From positions 1-21,833 of the forward strand of contig DASTQL010000229.1 in NCBI GenBank assembly GCA_035761805.1: a DNA stretch of 21,833 bases, in the 5' to 3' direction. The position numbers were made by a program, and so were the translations under genes. A model generated the notes under the pieces. That model saw only the letters and a list, made by a program, of their open reading frames with translations. It searched no databases and had not been told where the DNA came from. Numbering within the stretch: the first letter of the stretch is position 1; each line of letters begins with the position of its first letter. Shown here piece after piece: positions 13,222 through 19,663 of this stretch. Origin of the DNA: DASTQL01 sp035761805. GTDB lineage: Bacteria > Actinomycetota > Actinomycetes > Jiangellales > Jiangellaceae.

Positions 13222-14433
13222 GTGCCGGGTCGGCTGCGCGGGCGGTGGTCGCGGGTGGTGGCCGGTCGGCTCACCCGCGAGGACCGGGTCGACGCCGCGC
13301 TTGCCGTCCTGATGGCGGCGGTGTCCACCATCGCGACCCTCGCCGGCAACTACGACGAGGGGCCGGCATGGCTGGCTGTGGTCACCGGCCTGCTGCTCAC
13401 CCTGCCGCTGGCGGTGCGGCGGCGGTTCCCCGCCGGCGTCTTCAGCTTCGTGCTGCTGATGATCGTGCTCGGATCCGCGCTTCTCGGGTCGACCGAGGGG
13501 GTTGGTGTCTTCTTCGGCCTGCTGGTCAGCACCTACACCCTGGCCGCGCACCGCCCGCTCCGGGTGGCGGTGACCGGGCTGCTGGTGTTCGTACCGGTGA
13601 TGGCGTTCGCCGGCTGGCGCGACAGCGGTGACCCGCTCGAGGACCTCCCGTTCATCGTCGGTCTGGTCGGTGGTTTCTGGGTTGCCGGTCGGGTGGTCTG
13701 GTCACGTCAACGGCTGGTCGAGCAGCTCCAGACCCAGGCCGCGGAGCTGGAGCGTGGGCGCGCCGCCGAGGCGCGGGCCGTCGCAGCGGAGGAACGCGCC
13801 CGCATCGCCCGTGATGTGCACGACGTGGTGGCGCACAGCGTCAGCGTGATGGTCGTGCAGGCCGAGGCGGGCGAGGCGCTGTTACCGGACGCCGAACGGT
13901 CAGGCCAGGCGCTGCGCGCGATCCAGGACACCGGGCGGGCCACGCTCGGCGAGCTGCGCCACCTGCTCGGCGTCCTGGAGGGCGAGAGTACAGGCGACCT
14001 GTGGCGACAGCCCTCGCGTCAGCCACGGCCACGGCTGCGCGACGCCGGCCGGCTCGCCGAGCAGATGCGCAGAGCCGGGCTCGATGTACGGCTGCGCATC
14101 GAAGGCCCCACTGCCGAGATCCCGCCCGGTGTCGACCTCGCCGCCTACCGGGTGCTGCAGGAAGCCTTGACCAACGCGGTGCGGCACGCCGGGCGGACGA
14201 CGGTGGAGGCAACCGTGCGGGTTCGACCCGACGAGGTGCTGGTGGAGGTGGTCGACCAGGGCAGCGGCGACAGCTCGGGCATCCGACCCGGGACGACCCG
14301 TGGCGGGCGCGGGCTGATCGGGATGCGCGAGCGGGTCACCCTCTACGGCGGTGAGGTCGAGTCGGGCCCGACCGAATCGGGATTCCGGGTCCGAGCCCGC
14401 ATCCCGGTGGGCCCCGCGATGAGCCCGCCATGA
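13222..14433 (+). CDS. NarL-type two-component sensor histidine kinase
   Basis: A 403-aa membrane sensor kinase. The N-terminal ~150 residues form several membrane segments with short loops and no large external sensor domain. A coiled coil (about 155-190, LVEQLQTQAAELERGRAAEARAV) leads into the HisKA_3 dimerisation domain, with the phosphorylated His200 in RDVHDVVAHSVS. The HATPase domain has the N box (LQEALTNAVRHAG), a G1 box (VVDQGSGD) and the G2 box (GGRGLIGMRERV). Start GTG 13222 is chosen from the TAGCGT -10 box 7 nt upstream and because conserved membrane sequence begins soon after. It overlaps the response regulator as ATGA. The signal sensed is unknown; the lack of an external domain suggests a membrane or cell-envelope stimulus. 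Confidence 0.93.
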   Translation: MPGRLRGRWSRVVAGRLTREDRVDAALAVLMAAVSTIATLAGNYDEGPAWLAVVTGLLLTLPLAVRRRFPAGVFSFVLLMIVLGSALLGSTEGVGVFFGLLVSTYTLAAHRPLRVAVTGLLVFVPVMAFAGWRDSGDPLEDLPFIVGLVGGFWVAGRVVWSRQRLVEQLQTQAAELERGRAAEARAVAAEERARIARDVHDVVAHSVSVMVVQAEAGEALLPDAERSGQALRAIQDTGRATLGELRHLLGVLEGESTGDLWRQPSRQPRPRLRDAGRLAEQMRRAGLDVRLRIEGPTAEIPPGVDLAAYRVLQEALTNAVRHAGRTTVEATVRVRPDEVLVEVVDQGSGDSSGIRPGTTRGGRGLIGMRERVTLYGGEVESGPTESGFRVRARIPVGPAMSPP

Positions 14434-15101
14434 CCGTGCGCGTGCTGGTCGCCGACGACCAGGAGCTGGTCCGCGTCGGGTTCGCCGCGGTGCTCGGCAC
14501 CCAGCCCGACTTCGAGGTCGTCGCCGAGGCAGCTACCGGGCGGGAGGCGGTCGACCTCGTGCGGGCCCACCGCCCGGATGTGGTGCTCATGGATGTGCGC
14601 ATGCCCGGCCTGGACGGCATCGCCGCCACCGCCGAGATCTGCCGCGACCCGCACACCAGCACGCGGGTGTTGATCCTCACGACCTTCGACCTCGACGAGT
14701 ACGTGCTGGCCGCGCTGCGCGCCGGCGCGAGCGGCTTCCTGCTCAAGGACACCCCGCGCAACGGCCTCTACGCCGCAGTACGCACCGTCGCAGCCGGCGA
14801 CGCCCTGCTGGCGCCGAGCGTGACGCGCCGGCTCATCGAGCACCACCTCCGCCTCACCCAGCCATCCGCCGAGCTCCGACGCAGAGCTCACCGGCTGACG
14901 CAACGAGAACGGGACGTACTCACCCTCCTTGCCCGCGGGCTGTCCAACACCGAGGTCGCCGAACGTCTCCACCTCGCAGAGGCAACGGTGCGCACACACA
15001 TCGGGCACCTGTTCGCCAAGATCGGCGCCCGAGACCGCGCCCAGGCCGTGGTGTTCGCCTACGAAGCCGGCATCGTCCACGCCGGCGAGCCGACCCCGTG
15101 A
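14430..15101 (+). CDS. NarL/FixJ-family response regulator
   Basis: A 223-aa DNA-binding response regulator paired with the kinase just upstream (stop/start overlap ATGA, so translation is coupled). The receiver domain covers about residues 1-120, with acidic pocket D9-D10, phosphorylation site D55 in VVLMDVRMPG, switch Thr in LTTFD and Lys in FLLKDTP. The C-terminal LuxR-type helix-turn-helix spans about 150-214 (LTQRERDVLTLLARGLSN, then EATVRTHIGHLFAKIG). All key residues are present. Likely targets are its own operon and the divergent membrane protein at 12294-13025, given the inverted half-sites between them. Confidence 0.96.
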   Translation: MTVRVLVADDQELVRVGFAAVLGTQPDFEVVAEAATGREAVDLVRAHRPDVVLMDVRMPGLDGIAATAEICRDPHTSTRVLILTTFDLDEYVLAALRAGASGFLLKDTPRNGLYAAVRTVAAGDALLAPSVTRRLIEHHLRLTQPSAELRRRAHRLTQRERDVLTLLARGLSNTEVAERLHLAEATVRTHIGHLFAKIGARDRAQAVVFAYEAGIVHAGEPTP

Positions 15102-15132
15102 TCCGAAGGACCACCGAGGGGCCGCCCGGGCG

Positions 15133-15154
15133 ACGAGGGCCGATGGGCCCTCGT
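15133..15154 (+). terminator. Hairpin after the two-component operon
   Basis: ACGAGGGCC (15133-15141) and GGCCCTCGT (15146-15154) form a perfect 9-bp GC-rich stem with loop GATG, 32 bp after the response regulator stop. No T-tract follows, as is common for actinobacterial terminators. Confidence 0.55.
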
Positions 15155-15253
15155 GTCCGGCCCCGGACGGTGGTAATCGATTCGACAGCCGCAGCCGTGC
15201 GGCACAGACACACCGAGGTCGGTCAGGCGGTTCGTGTGTGAAGGGAGATGTCC

Positions 15254-15709
15254 GTGCGTCTCGCGTCGCTGGTCGGCAGCGGAGACAAGATCGCGCTGTT
15301 GATGTCGCCGTTCGTGGTGGTCGGCGTGCTGCTGAACGTGATGTTTCCCGCCGCGTTCGACGTGGGCGGACCACCGAAGGCCCTGCAGCTCGTGTCCATG
15401 CTCGTTCTGGCCGCGGGCGTCGCGGTCTGGCTCTGGACGGTGGTCCTGATCCTCCGGGAGGTCCCGCGGGGGGAACTGATCACGGCCGGCCCGTACGCAG
15501 TCGTCAAGCACCCGCTCTACACGGGCGTGGCCTTGCTGGTGCTGCCCTGGGCCGGCTTCCTCCTCGACACGTGGCTCGGGGCCCTGCTCGGAGCGGTCCT
15601 GTACGTGGCCTCCAGGTTGTTCGCGGGCGAGGAAGAGGCCGAGCTGGCCAGCACCTTCGGCGACCGCTGGTGCCGGTACGCCACGGCGGTGAAGGTCCCG
15701 TGGCTGTGA
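15254..15709 (+). CDS. PEMT/ICMT-type membrane methyltransferase
   Basis: A protein of about 151 aa of the isoprenylcysteine carboxyl methyltransferase/phospholipid methyltransferase type, which uses S-adenosylmethionine at the membrane. Membrane segments lie at about 10-30, 43-62 and 90-120. The family motif is the GPYAVVKHPLYTG segment, followed by a C-terminal EEAELASTFGDRWCRYA stretch with the conserved Glu and Trp/Tyr. GTG 15254 is chosen because the ribosome site GGGAG (15243-15247) is 6 nt from it; the in-frame ATG 15248 two codons earlier directly abuts that site. Substrate unknown; actinobacteria lack prenylated proteins of the eukaryotic kind, so the ICMT name should not be taken literally. 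It follows the two-component operon but after a hairpin, so it is probably a separate unit. Confidence 0.85.
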   Translation: MRLASLVGSGDKIALLMSPFVVVGVLLNVMFPAAFDVGGPPKALQLVSMLVLAAGVAVWLWTVVLILREVPRGELITAGPYAVVKHPLYTGVALLVLPWAGFLLDTWLGALLGAVLYVASRLFAGEEEAELASTFGDRWCRYATAVKVPWL

Positions 15710-15762
15710 CGTCCCCGCCGGCGTCGTCACCGTCGATGATCGTCCCCGCGTGCGGTGCGCGC

Positions 15763-16818
15763 TCAGCGCTTGATGACCACCTTGAGCGCCTTGGTCTGGG
15801 CGGCCCGACCGAAGGTGTCGTAGGCGTCGATGATCGCGTCGAAGGTGAAGGTGTGGGTGGCGAAGCGCTCCGCCGGGATCTTGTGCTGAGCGACCAGCTT
15901 GAGCAGCATCGGGGTGGTCGACGTGCTCACCAGTCCCATCGTGATCGACAGGTCCTGGATCCACAGGTCCTGCAGCGGCAGCTCGACAGGCGCCCCGTGC
16001 ACGCCCACGTTGGCCACCGAACCGCCCGGTCGGACCAGGTCGCAGCAGGCACGGAACGTCGCGGGGATCCCGACCGCCTCGATGGCCACGTCCACACCCA
16101 GCCCGTCGGTCATCGCCCGTACCTGGTCGGCCCAGTCCACGTCACCGCTGTCGACCGCGTCGGTGGCGCCCATCAGCTTGGCCTGCTCCAGACGGTTGGC
16201 GTCCAGGTCGAGCGCGATGATCCGCGACGCGCCGTACAGGGTCGCCGTCATCATCGCCGCCAACCCGACCGGGCCCGCCCCGACCACCGCGACGACGTCG
16301 CCCGGCTTGACCCGGCCGTAGCGCACGCCGATCTCGAACCCGGTCGGCAGGATGTCCGAGAGCATGACCGCCGCCTCGTCGCTCACCCCGTCGGGCAGCT
16401 GGTAGACCGAGTTGTCCGCGAAGGGCACCCGGACCAGCTCGGCCTGCGTGCCGTCGATGAGGTGCCCGAAGATCCAGCCGATACCGCTGGCGCCCTCGTC
16501 GGCCAGACAGTGCGCGTACAGGCCCTGGTGGCAGTAGGAGCAGGCCCCGCACGCACTGATGCAGGACAGGATGACACGGTCACCAACCGAGACCGTGGAC
16601 ACCGCCGACCCCACCTCGACGACGGTCCCCACGCCCTCGTGGCCGAGGATGCGGCCGTCGGTGACGGCGGGAACATCCCCTTTGAGGATGTGCAGGTCCG
16701 TACCGCAGATGGTCGTCGTGTCCATCCGCACGATGACGTCGGTCGGCTTCTGGATCACCGGATCGGGGACTACCTCCAACGCCTTGCTGCCCGGACCGTG
16801 GTAGACGACGGCTCTCAT
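15763..16818 (-). CDS. Zinc-dependent alcohol dehydrogenase
   Basis: A 351-aa medium-chain, zinc-dependent dehydrogenase. Catalytic zinc ligands are C38 (in TICGTDLH) and H60-E61 (GHEGVG). The structural zinc site is complete with C90, C93, C96 and C104 (CGACSYCHQGLYAHC). The Rossmann motif is VVGAGPVGLAAM with Asp in LDLDANR at the end of the second strand, which predicts NAD rather than NADP. Start ATG 16818 has a strong ribosome site (GAGGAGG, 7 nt spacing). The IFGHLIDGTQAE stretch before the hinge is typical of a subgroup acting on secondary alcohols or formaldehyde-like substrates, but the substrate cannot be fixed. Faces the methyltransferase gene, with 53 bp between stops. Confidence 0.94.
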   Translation of the reverse strand: MRAVVYHGPGSKALEVVPDPVIQKPTDVIVRMDTTTICGTDLHILKGDVPAVTDGRILGHEGVGTVVEVGSAVSTVSVGDRVILSCISACGACSYCHQGLYAHCLADEGASGIGWIFGHLIDGTQAELVRVPFADNSVYQLPDGVSDEAAVMLSDILPTGFEIGVRYGRVKPGDVVAVVGAGPVGLAAMMTATLYGASRIIALDLDANRLEQAKLMGATDAVDSGDVDWADQVRAMTDGLGVDVAIEAVGIPATFRACCDLVRPGGSVANVGVHGAPVELPLQDLWIQDLSITMGLVSTSTTPMLLKLVAQHKIPAERFATHTFTFDAIIDAYDTFGRAAQTKALKVVIKR

Positions 16819-16837
16819 GCCCGCACCTCCTCGCCAA

Positions 16838-16859
16838 TGGGCCGGCGCTCGAGCCGGCC
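16838..16859 (-). promoter_or_regulatory. Hairpin in the alcohol dehydrogenase 5' region
   Basis: GGGCCGGC (16838-16845) and GCCGGCCC (16852-16859) are perfect 8-bp arms around GCTCGA, making the whole 22 bp palindromic. It lies 20 bp upstream of the dehydrogenase ATG, just before its ribosome site. It could be an operator or a stable 5' mRNA stem. No function can be shown. Confidence 0.35.
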
Positions 16860-17037
16860 CCTGTCGCTCCCAATCTCCCCCCGACCCAGCCGGCGGCCAA
16901 GAGGCTCACAGGCCCCCATCACGCAACGTCTCACCGCACCCCTGGTTCGTTCGCGACACGTCGCCCTGCGGCGATCGGATGCGCAGGGCGGTGAGACAGA
17001 ATCGGGTCGCGGGGCACGACCGACTCCGAGGGCGTAG

Positions 17038-17769
17038 ATGTTCTGTCCGCAGTGCGGCACCGACGTGGGGCAGGCTGGGTTCTGTCCGGCTTGTGGTTCC
17101 CCTGTGCCCGGTGAGGGCGCAGCCTCGCGCGGTCGGCACGTCGGGTCCGCAGGCCGGTACAGGTCCGTAGCCCCCATCGCACTGGCAGGCGCAGCCGTGG
17201 GCGTCGTGATCGTGCTGATCGCCGTGATCATGGTCATGTTGCGAGAGGACGGCGAGCGAGAGGACGGCGATGTCGCCGCCCGCGGCGGCTCCTCTCCCAC
17301 CGCGGAGCCGAGCCCGTCCGCCACACCGCAGACCGCCACCCAAGAGGCTGCGGTGCAGCCGTCGGCCACGCCAACTGGCGAAGGCCGGGACGTCCGTACG
17401 TTGCCCACAGGACTGTTCTGCCGCGACCTGGACGCCCAGGGATACTCCTATACCGCCGCAGTCGAATACTGGCGACTGCACGGCGAGCCGAACCAGATGG
17501 ACGCCGACGGCAACGGGATCCCTTGCGAGACGGTGTACCCGGGCGCTGATGTGGCCGCCTACTGGCAGCCGCAGGACCTGCCGCTGGCCGGTGACCCACC
17601 ACCGGGACTGTTCTGCCGCGACCTGTACGCGCGGGGGTTCACCTACCCCGAAGCGGTGGCCTACTGGTGGTCCGACGGAGCGCCAGGCCGCATGGACGCC
17701 GACTCCGACGGGATTCCCTGCGAGACCGTCTACCCCGCCGAGGGCGTCAACGCGTTCTGGGTCCCGTGA
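17038..17769 (+). CDS. Zinc-ribbon membrane protein with two excalibur-like calcium-binding repeats
   Basis: A 243-aa protein with a clear domain order. A cytoplasmic zinc ribbon (C3-x2-C6 and C16-x2-C19) is followed by one membrane segment (about 45-68) and a Ser/Thr/Pro-rich linker (80-120). Two near-identical extracytoplasmic repeats of 44 residues follow (125-168 and 190-233), each beginning GLFCRDL and ending IPCETVYP with the acidic loop MDADGNG or MDADSDG. The DxDxDG-x2-CE pattern is the excalibur/EF-hand-like calcium site, and the two Cys per repeat may form a disulfide. Start ATG 17038; no strong ribosome site is seen. Its 3' end overlaps the convergent leuB by 23 bp. Role unknown; excalibur domains are often attached to surface nucleases or wall proteins. 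Confidence 0.87.
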   Translation: MFCPQCGTDVGQAGFCPACGSPVPGEGAASRGRHVGSAGRYRSVAPIALAGAAVGVVIVLIAVIMVMLREDGEREDGDVAARGGSSPTAEPSPSATPQTATQEAAVQPSATPTGEGRDVRTLPTGLFCRDLDAQGYSYTAAVEYWRLHGEPNQMDADGNGIPCETVYPGADVAAYWQPQDLPLAGDPPPGLFCRDLYARGFTYPEAVAYWWSDGAPGRMDADSDGIPCETVYPAEGVNAFWVP

Positions 17770-18820
17770 CCGCACCAGGATCCGAGATCCGGGCGGCGAG
17801 GGCATCGCCCACCTCGGCCGTACGACGGTGGGCGCTGCCGCGGCTGGCGAGGTCGTCGGCCACGGCGGCCTCGATCCGCGCGGCCTCGCCAGGCATGCCC
17901 AGGTGGTCCAGGAGCAAGGCCACGGAGAGCACCGTGGCCGTGGGGTCGGCGATCCCCTGCCCGGCGATGTCCGGGGCGGAGCCGTGCACGGGCTCGAACA
18001 TCGACGGCGCCGTGCGGTCTGGGTTGACGTTGCCGCTGGCGGCCAGCCCGATCCCGCCCGTGACCGCGGCCGCGAGGTCGGTGAGGATGTCGCCGAAGAG
18101 GTTGTCCGTCACGACCACGTCGAAGCGTGCGGGGTCCTGCACGAGGGACATCGTGGCGGCGTCGACGTGCAGGTAGTCCACCGCCACGTCGGGGTGCTCC
18201 GCGGCGACGGCCTCGACCGTGCGCCTCCAGAGGTGGCCCGCGTGGACCAGCACGTTGTGCTTGTGCACCAGGGTGAGGCGCCGTCGGGGGCGTCGCTCGG
18301 CGCGCGCGAACGCATCCCGGACCACCCGCTCGACGCCGAACGCCGTGTTGACGCTCACCTCCGTGGCCACCTCGTGGGGGGTCCCCACGCGCAGGGCGCC
18401 GCCGTTGCCCACGTACGGGCCTTCGGTGCCCTCCCGGACGACGACGAAGTCGACGTCCCCAGGGTCACGCAGCGGGGTGGCCACTCCGGGATAGAGCCGG
18501 GACGGGCGCAGGTTGACGTACTGCTCCAGCTCGAAGCGCAGCCTGAGCAGCAGCCCGCGCTCGAGGACCCCGGACGGGACCCCCGGGTCACCCACCGCGC
18601 CGAGCAGGATCGCGTCGTGCTGTCTCAGCTCGGTCAGCACGGCGTCGGGCAGGGTCTCCCCGGTGGCGTGCCAGCGGCGCGCTCCCAGGTCGTACGGGGT
18701 GGTCTCGACCTTCGTGTCACTGCCGGCCAGGGCGGCGTCGAGGACCCTGAGCCCCTCGGTGACGACCTCGGGGCCGATGCCGTCCCCTGGGACGACGGCC
18801 AGCCGGATGCTGCGCGTCAT
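17747..18820 (-). CDS. leuB: 3-isopropylmalate dehydrogenase
   Basis: A 357-aa NAD-dependent beta-decarboxylating dehydrogenase that turns 3-isopropylmalate into 2-oxoisocaproate in leucine synthesis, and also handles 3-methylmalate from the citramalate route. Family marks: GDGIGPEV at 12-19, the substrate-specificity helix LLLRLRFELEQY with the following NLRP (about 90-106), VVREGTEGPYVG, the metal/NAD block VVTDNLFGDILTDL and FEPVHGSAPDIAG. The short actinobacterial-type sequence (under 360 aa) is normal. Start ATG 18820 is supported by a -10 box TACGCT 8 nt upstream (leaderless); an in-frame TTG 18829 is less likely. The last 23 bp overlap the convergent excalibur gene. Confidence 0.96.
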   Translation of the reverse strand: MTRSIRLAVVPGDGIGPEVVTEGLRVLDAALAGSDTKVETTPYDLGARRWHATGETLPDAVLTELRQHDAILLGAVGDPGVPSGVLERGLLLRLRFELEQYVNLRPSRLYPGVATPLRDPGDVDFVVVREGTEGPYVGNGGALRVGTPHEVATEVSVNTAFGVERVVRDAFARAERRPRRRLTLVHKHNVLVHAGHLWRRTVEAVAAEHPDVAVDYLHVDAATMSLVQDPARFDVVVTDNLFGDILTDLAAAVTGGIGLAASGNVNPDRTAPSMFEPVHGSAPDIAGQGIADPTATVLSVALLLDHLGMPGEAARIEAAVADDLASRGSAHRRTAEVGDALAARISDPGAVTGPRTR

Positions 18821-18828
18821 GGGCGGCA

Positions 18829-18851
18829 AGCGTAGGACAGCCGTCTCACGA
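18829..18851 (-). promoter_or_regulatory. leuB promoter with overlapping operator-like motif
   Basis: The -10 box TACGCT occupies 18834-18829 (minus strand), 8 nt before the leuB ATG. Directly upstream, between -10 and -35, lies TCGTGAGACGG, part of a 12-bp sequence (GCCGTCTCACGA on the plus strand, 18840-18851) that occurs again at 19577-19588. Leucine genes in actinobacteria are controlled by IclR-type repressors (LtbR, NdgR); a TGAGAC-type site here would fit, but that link is inference. Confidence 0.5.
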
Positions 18852-18852
18852 A

Positions 18853-18891
18853 GCGACCACCCCGTCCCGGATCGCGGGACAGGGCGGTCGC
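18853..18891 (-). terminator. Hairpin after the LeuA-domain/small-ORF unit
   Basis: Outer arms GCGACC (18853-18858) and GGTCGC (18886-18891) enclose inner arms with GTCCC/GGGAC, giving a long GC-rich stem. It lies 20 bp after the stop of the small ORF at 18911 and before the leuB promoter on the same strand, the place expected for a terminator that insulates leuB. No T-tract. Confidence 0.5.
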
Positions 18892-18910
18892 AGGCCGCGC
18901 CGGTCGGGGG

Positions 18911-18997
18911 TCAGTGACCGGTCTCGCCGCCGTTGTCACGTCGGTCCATGGCCTCCTGCAGGGCGTTGCGGGCGCTGCTGGGACGGCTCTCGCTCAT
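18911..18997 (-). CDS. Candidate 28-aa small protein
   Basis: From ATG 18997 to TGA at 18911. A ribosome site GGAG lies 7 nt before the ATG. Of the 27 codons after the start, about 23 end in G or C, matching real genes here. The peptide begins MSESRPSSARNALQEAMDRR and ends in a Gly/Asp/His-rich tail; a short amphipathic helix is likely and there is no signal or membrane segment. It lies 42 bp after the stop of the LeuA-domain gene on the same strand and just before a hairpin, so it is probably co-transcribed. I recognise no family. Confidence 0.5.
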   Translation of the reverse strand: MSESRPSSARNALQEAMDRRDNGGETGH

Positions 18998-19039
18998 GGT
19001 GATGCTCCATTGCTGGTCCGGTTCTTCGACGGGGGTGGC

Positions 19040-19411
19040 TCAGTGCGTACCGACGACGGCGGAGAGGAACGCGCGCGCGCACGCCTCCACCACGTCGGTC
19101 GACGAGGCTCGGACGGTGATCCGGCGGCTGCCGACCTGGACGTCCAGCTCGACCTCCCCGACGGCCTCGCTGCCGGGTCCGATCGCGTAGGCGCGGAAGC
19201 CCATGACTCGTCCCTCGACGCCGCAGGCCTGCGACACGGCGTGGCAGGCGGCGTCGATGAGGCCGGTCCCGGTTCCCTCGGCCTCGACCGACTCCTCGGC
19301 GCGGGACAGGTGCACGCGGGCACGCGGTCCCACGTCGGTGCCGCCGGCGTAGGCGATCCAGTCGAGGTGCCAGGAGTCGAGGTGCTCGTCCTGGGAGGTG
19401 GCTGTCGTCAC
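19040..19411 (-). CDS. Stand-alone 2-isopropylmalate synthase (LeuA) regulatory domain protein
   Basis: A 123-aa protein that consists only of the C-terminal allosteric (LeuA dimer) domain of 2-isopropylmalate synthase. Matching blocks: the first strand WHLDWIAYAGG, ARVHLSR, then VEAEGTGTGLIDAACHAV, RVMGFRAYAIGPGSEAVGEVELDVQV and a last helix STDVVEACARAFLSAV. In LeuA and CimA this domain binds leucine or isoleucine. No catalytic TIM-barrel is present here or nearby on the same strand. GTG 19411 is chosen for its GAGGA ribosome site 8 nt away; the frame is open to 19459, but the extra residues look non-conserved. It lies between leuB and a lysyl-oxidase-like gene. It may sense leucine and modify another enzyme, or be an extra regulatory subunit; unproven. 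Confidence 0.85.
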   Translation of the reverse strand: MTTATSQDEHLDSWHLDWIAYAGGTDVGPRARVHLSRAEESVEAEGTGTGLIDAACHAVSQACGVEGRVMGFRAYAIGPGSEAVGEVELDVQVGSRRITVRASSTDVVEACARAFLSAVVGTH

Positions 19412-19437
19412 TGCAGGGTCCTCGTCGCGGGGGCGAA

Positions 19438-19496
19438 GGCCGGCGGTCACGCCGAACACCGCGACGGGGAGCCGGCCCTATCGGGTCCCGTCGCGG
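19438..19496 (-). promoter_or_regulatory. Mutually exclusive hairpins upstream of the LeuA-domain gene
   Basis: Two perfect inverted repeats interlock. CCGCGACGGG/CCCGTCGCGG pairs 19496-19487 with 19468-19459 (10 bp), and GGCCGGC/GCCGGCC pairs 19477-19471 with 19444-19438 (7 bp). The 3' arm of the first lies in the loop of the second, so only one can form unless a pseudoknot arises. The 5' arm of the first lies inside the mini-ORF 19478-19525. They end 27 bp before the GTG start, so they could control translation or transcription. Confidence 0.45.
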
Positions 19497-19525
19497 CGGC
19501 TAAGAATGCGTACCTGCCACTGCAT
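19478..19525 (-). CDS. Candidate 15-aa upstream ORF
   Basis: From ATG 19525 to TAG at 19478, encoding MQWQVRILSRRDGTR. A -10-like TAGCCT ends 9 nt before the ATG and no ribosome site is seen, so it might be leaderless. It precedes the stand-alone LeuA-domain gene and overlaps the 5' arm of a strong hairpin. It contains single Val, Ile and Leu codons but no run of one amino acid, so it is not a clear attenuator peptide. Chance ORFs of this size are common; only the context makes it notable. Confidence 0.35.
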   Translation of the reverse strand: MQWQVRILSRRDGTR

Positions 19526-19576
19526 GACGAGGGGAGGCTACTCCGCGGTACCGAGCGTGTCTCGCGGTTTCGCTCG

Positions 19577-19596
19577 GCCGTCTCACGATCCGAGAC
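19577..19596. promoter_or_regulatory. Inverted repeat sharing the leuB operator-like motif
   Basis: GTCTC-7 nt-GAGAC (19580-19596) is an inverted repeat, and GCCGTCTCACGA at 19577-19588 is identical over 12 bp to 18840-18851 in the leuB promoter. It lies between the divergent lysyl-oxidase gene and the LeuA-domain unit and could act on either. Confidence 0.45.
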
Positions 19597-19649
19597 CCCG
19601 ACGGCGAACGACCGCGTCGCGCCGGATGCCCTGCTGTGGCACGACGTCG

Positions 19650-19655
19650 TACGGT
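19650..19655 (+). promoter_or_regulatory. -10 box of the lysyl-oxidase-like gene
   Basis: TACGGT fits TANNNT and ends 8 nt before ATG 19664; no ribosome site lies between, so a leaderless mRNA is likely. Confidence 0.45.
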
Positions 19656-19663
19656 GGTGCGCG

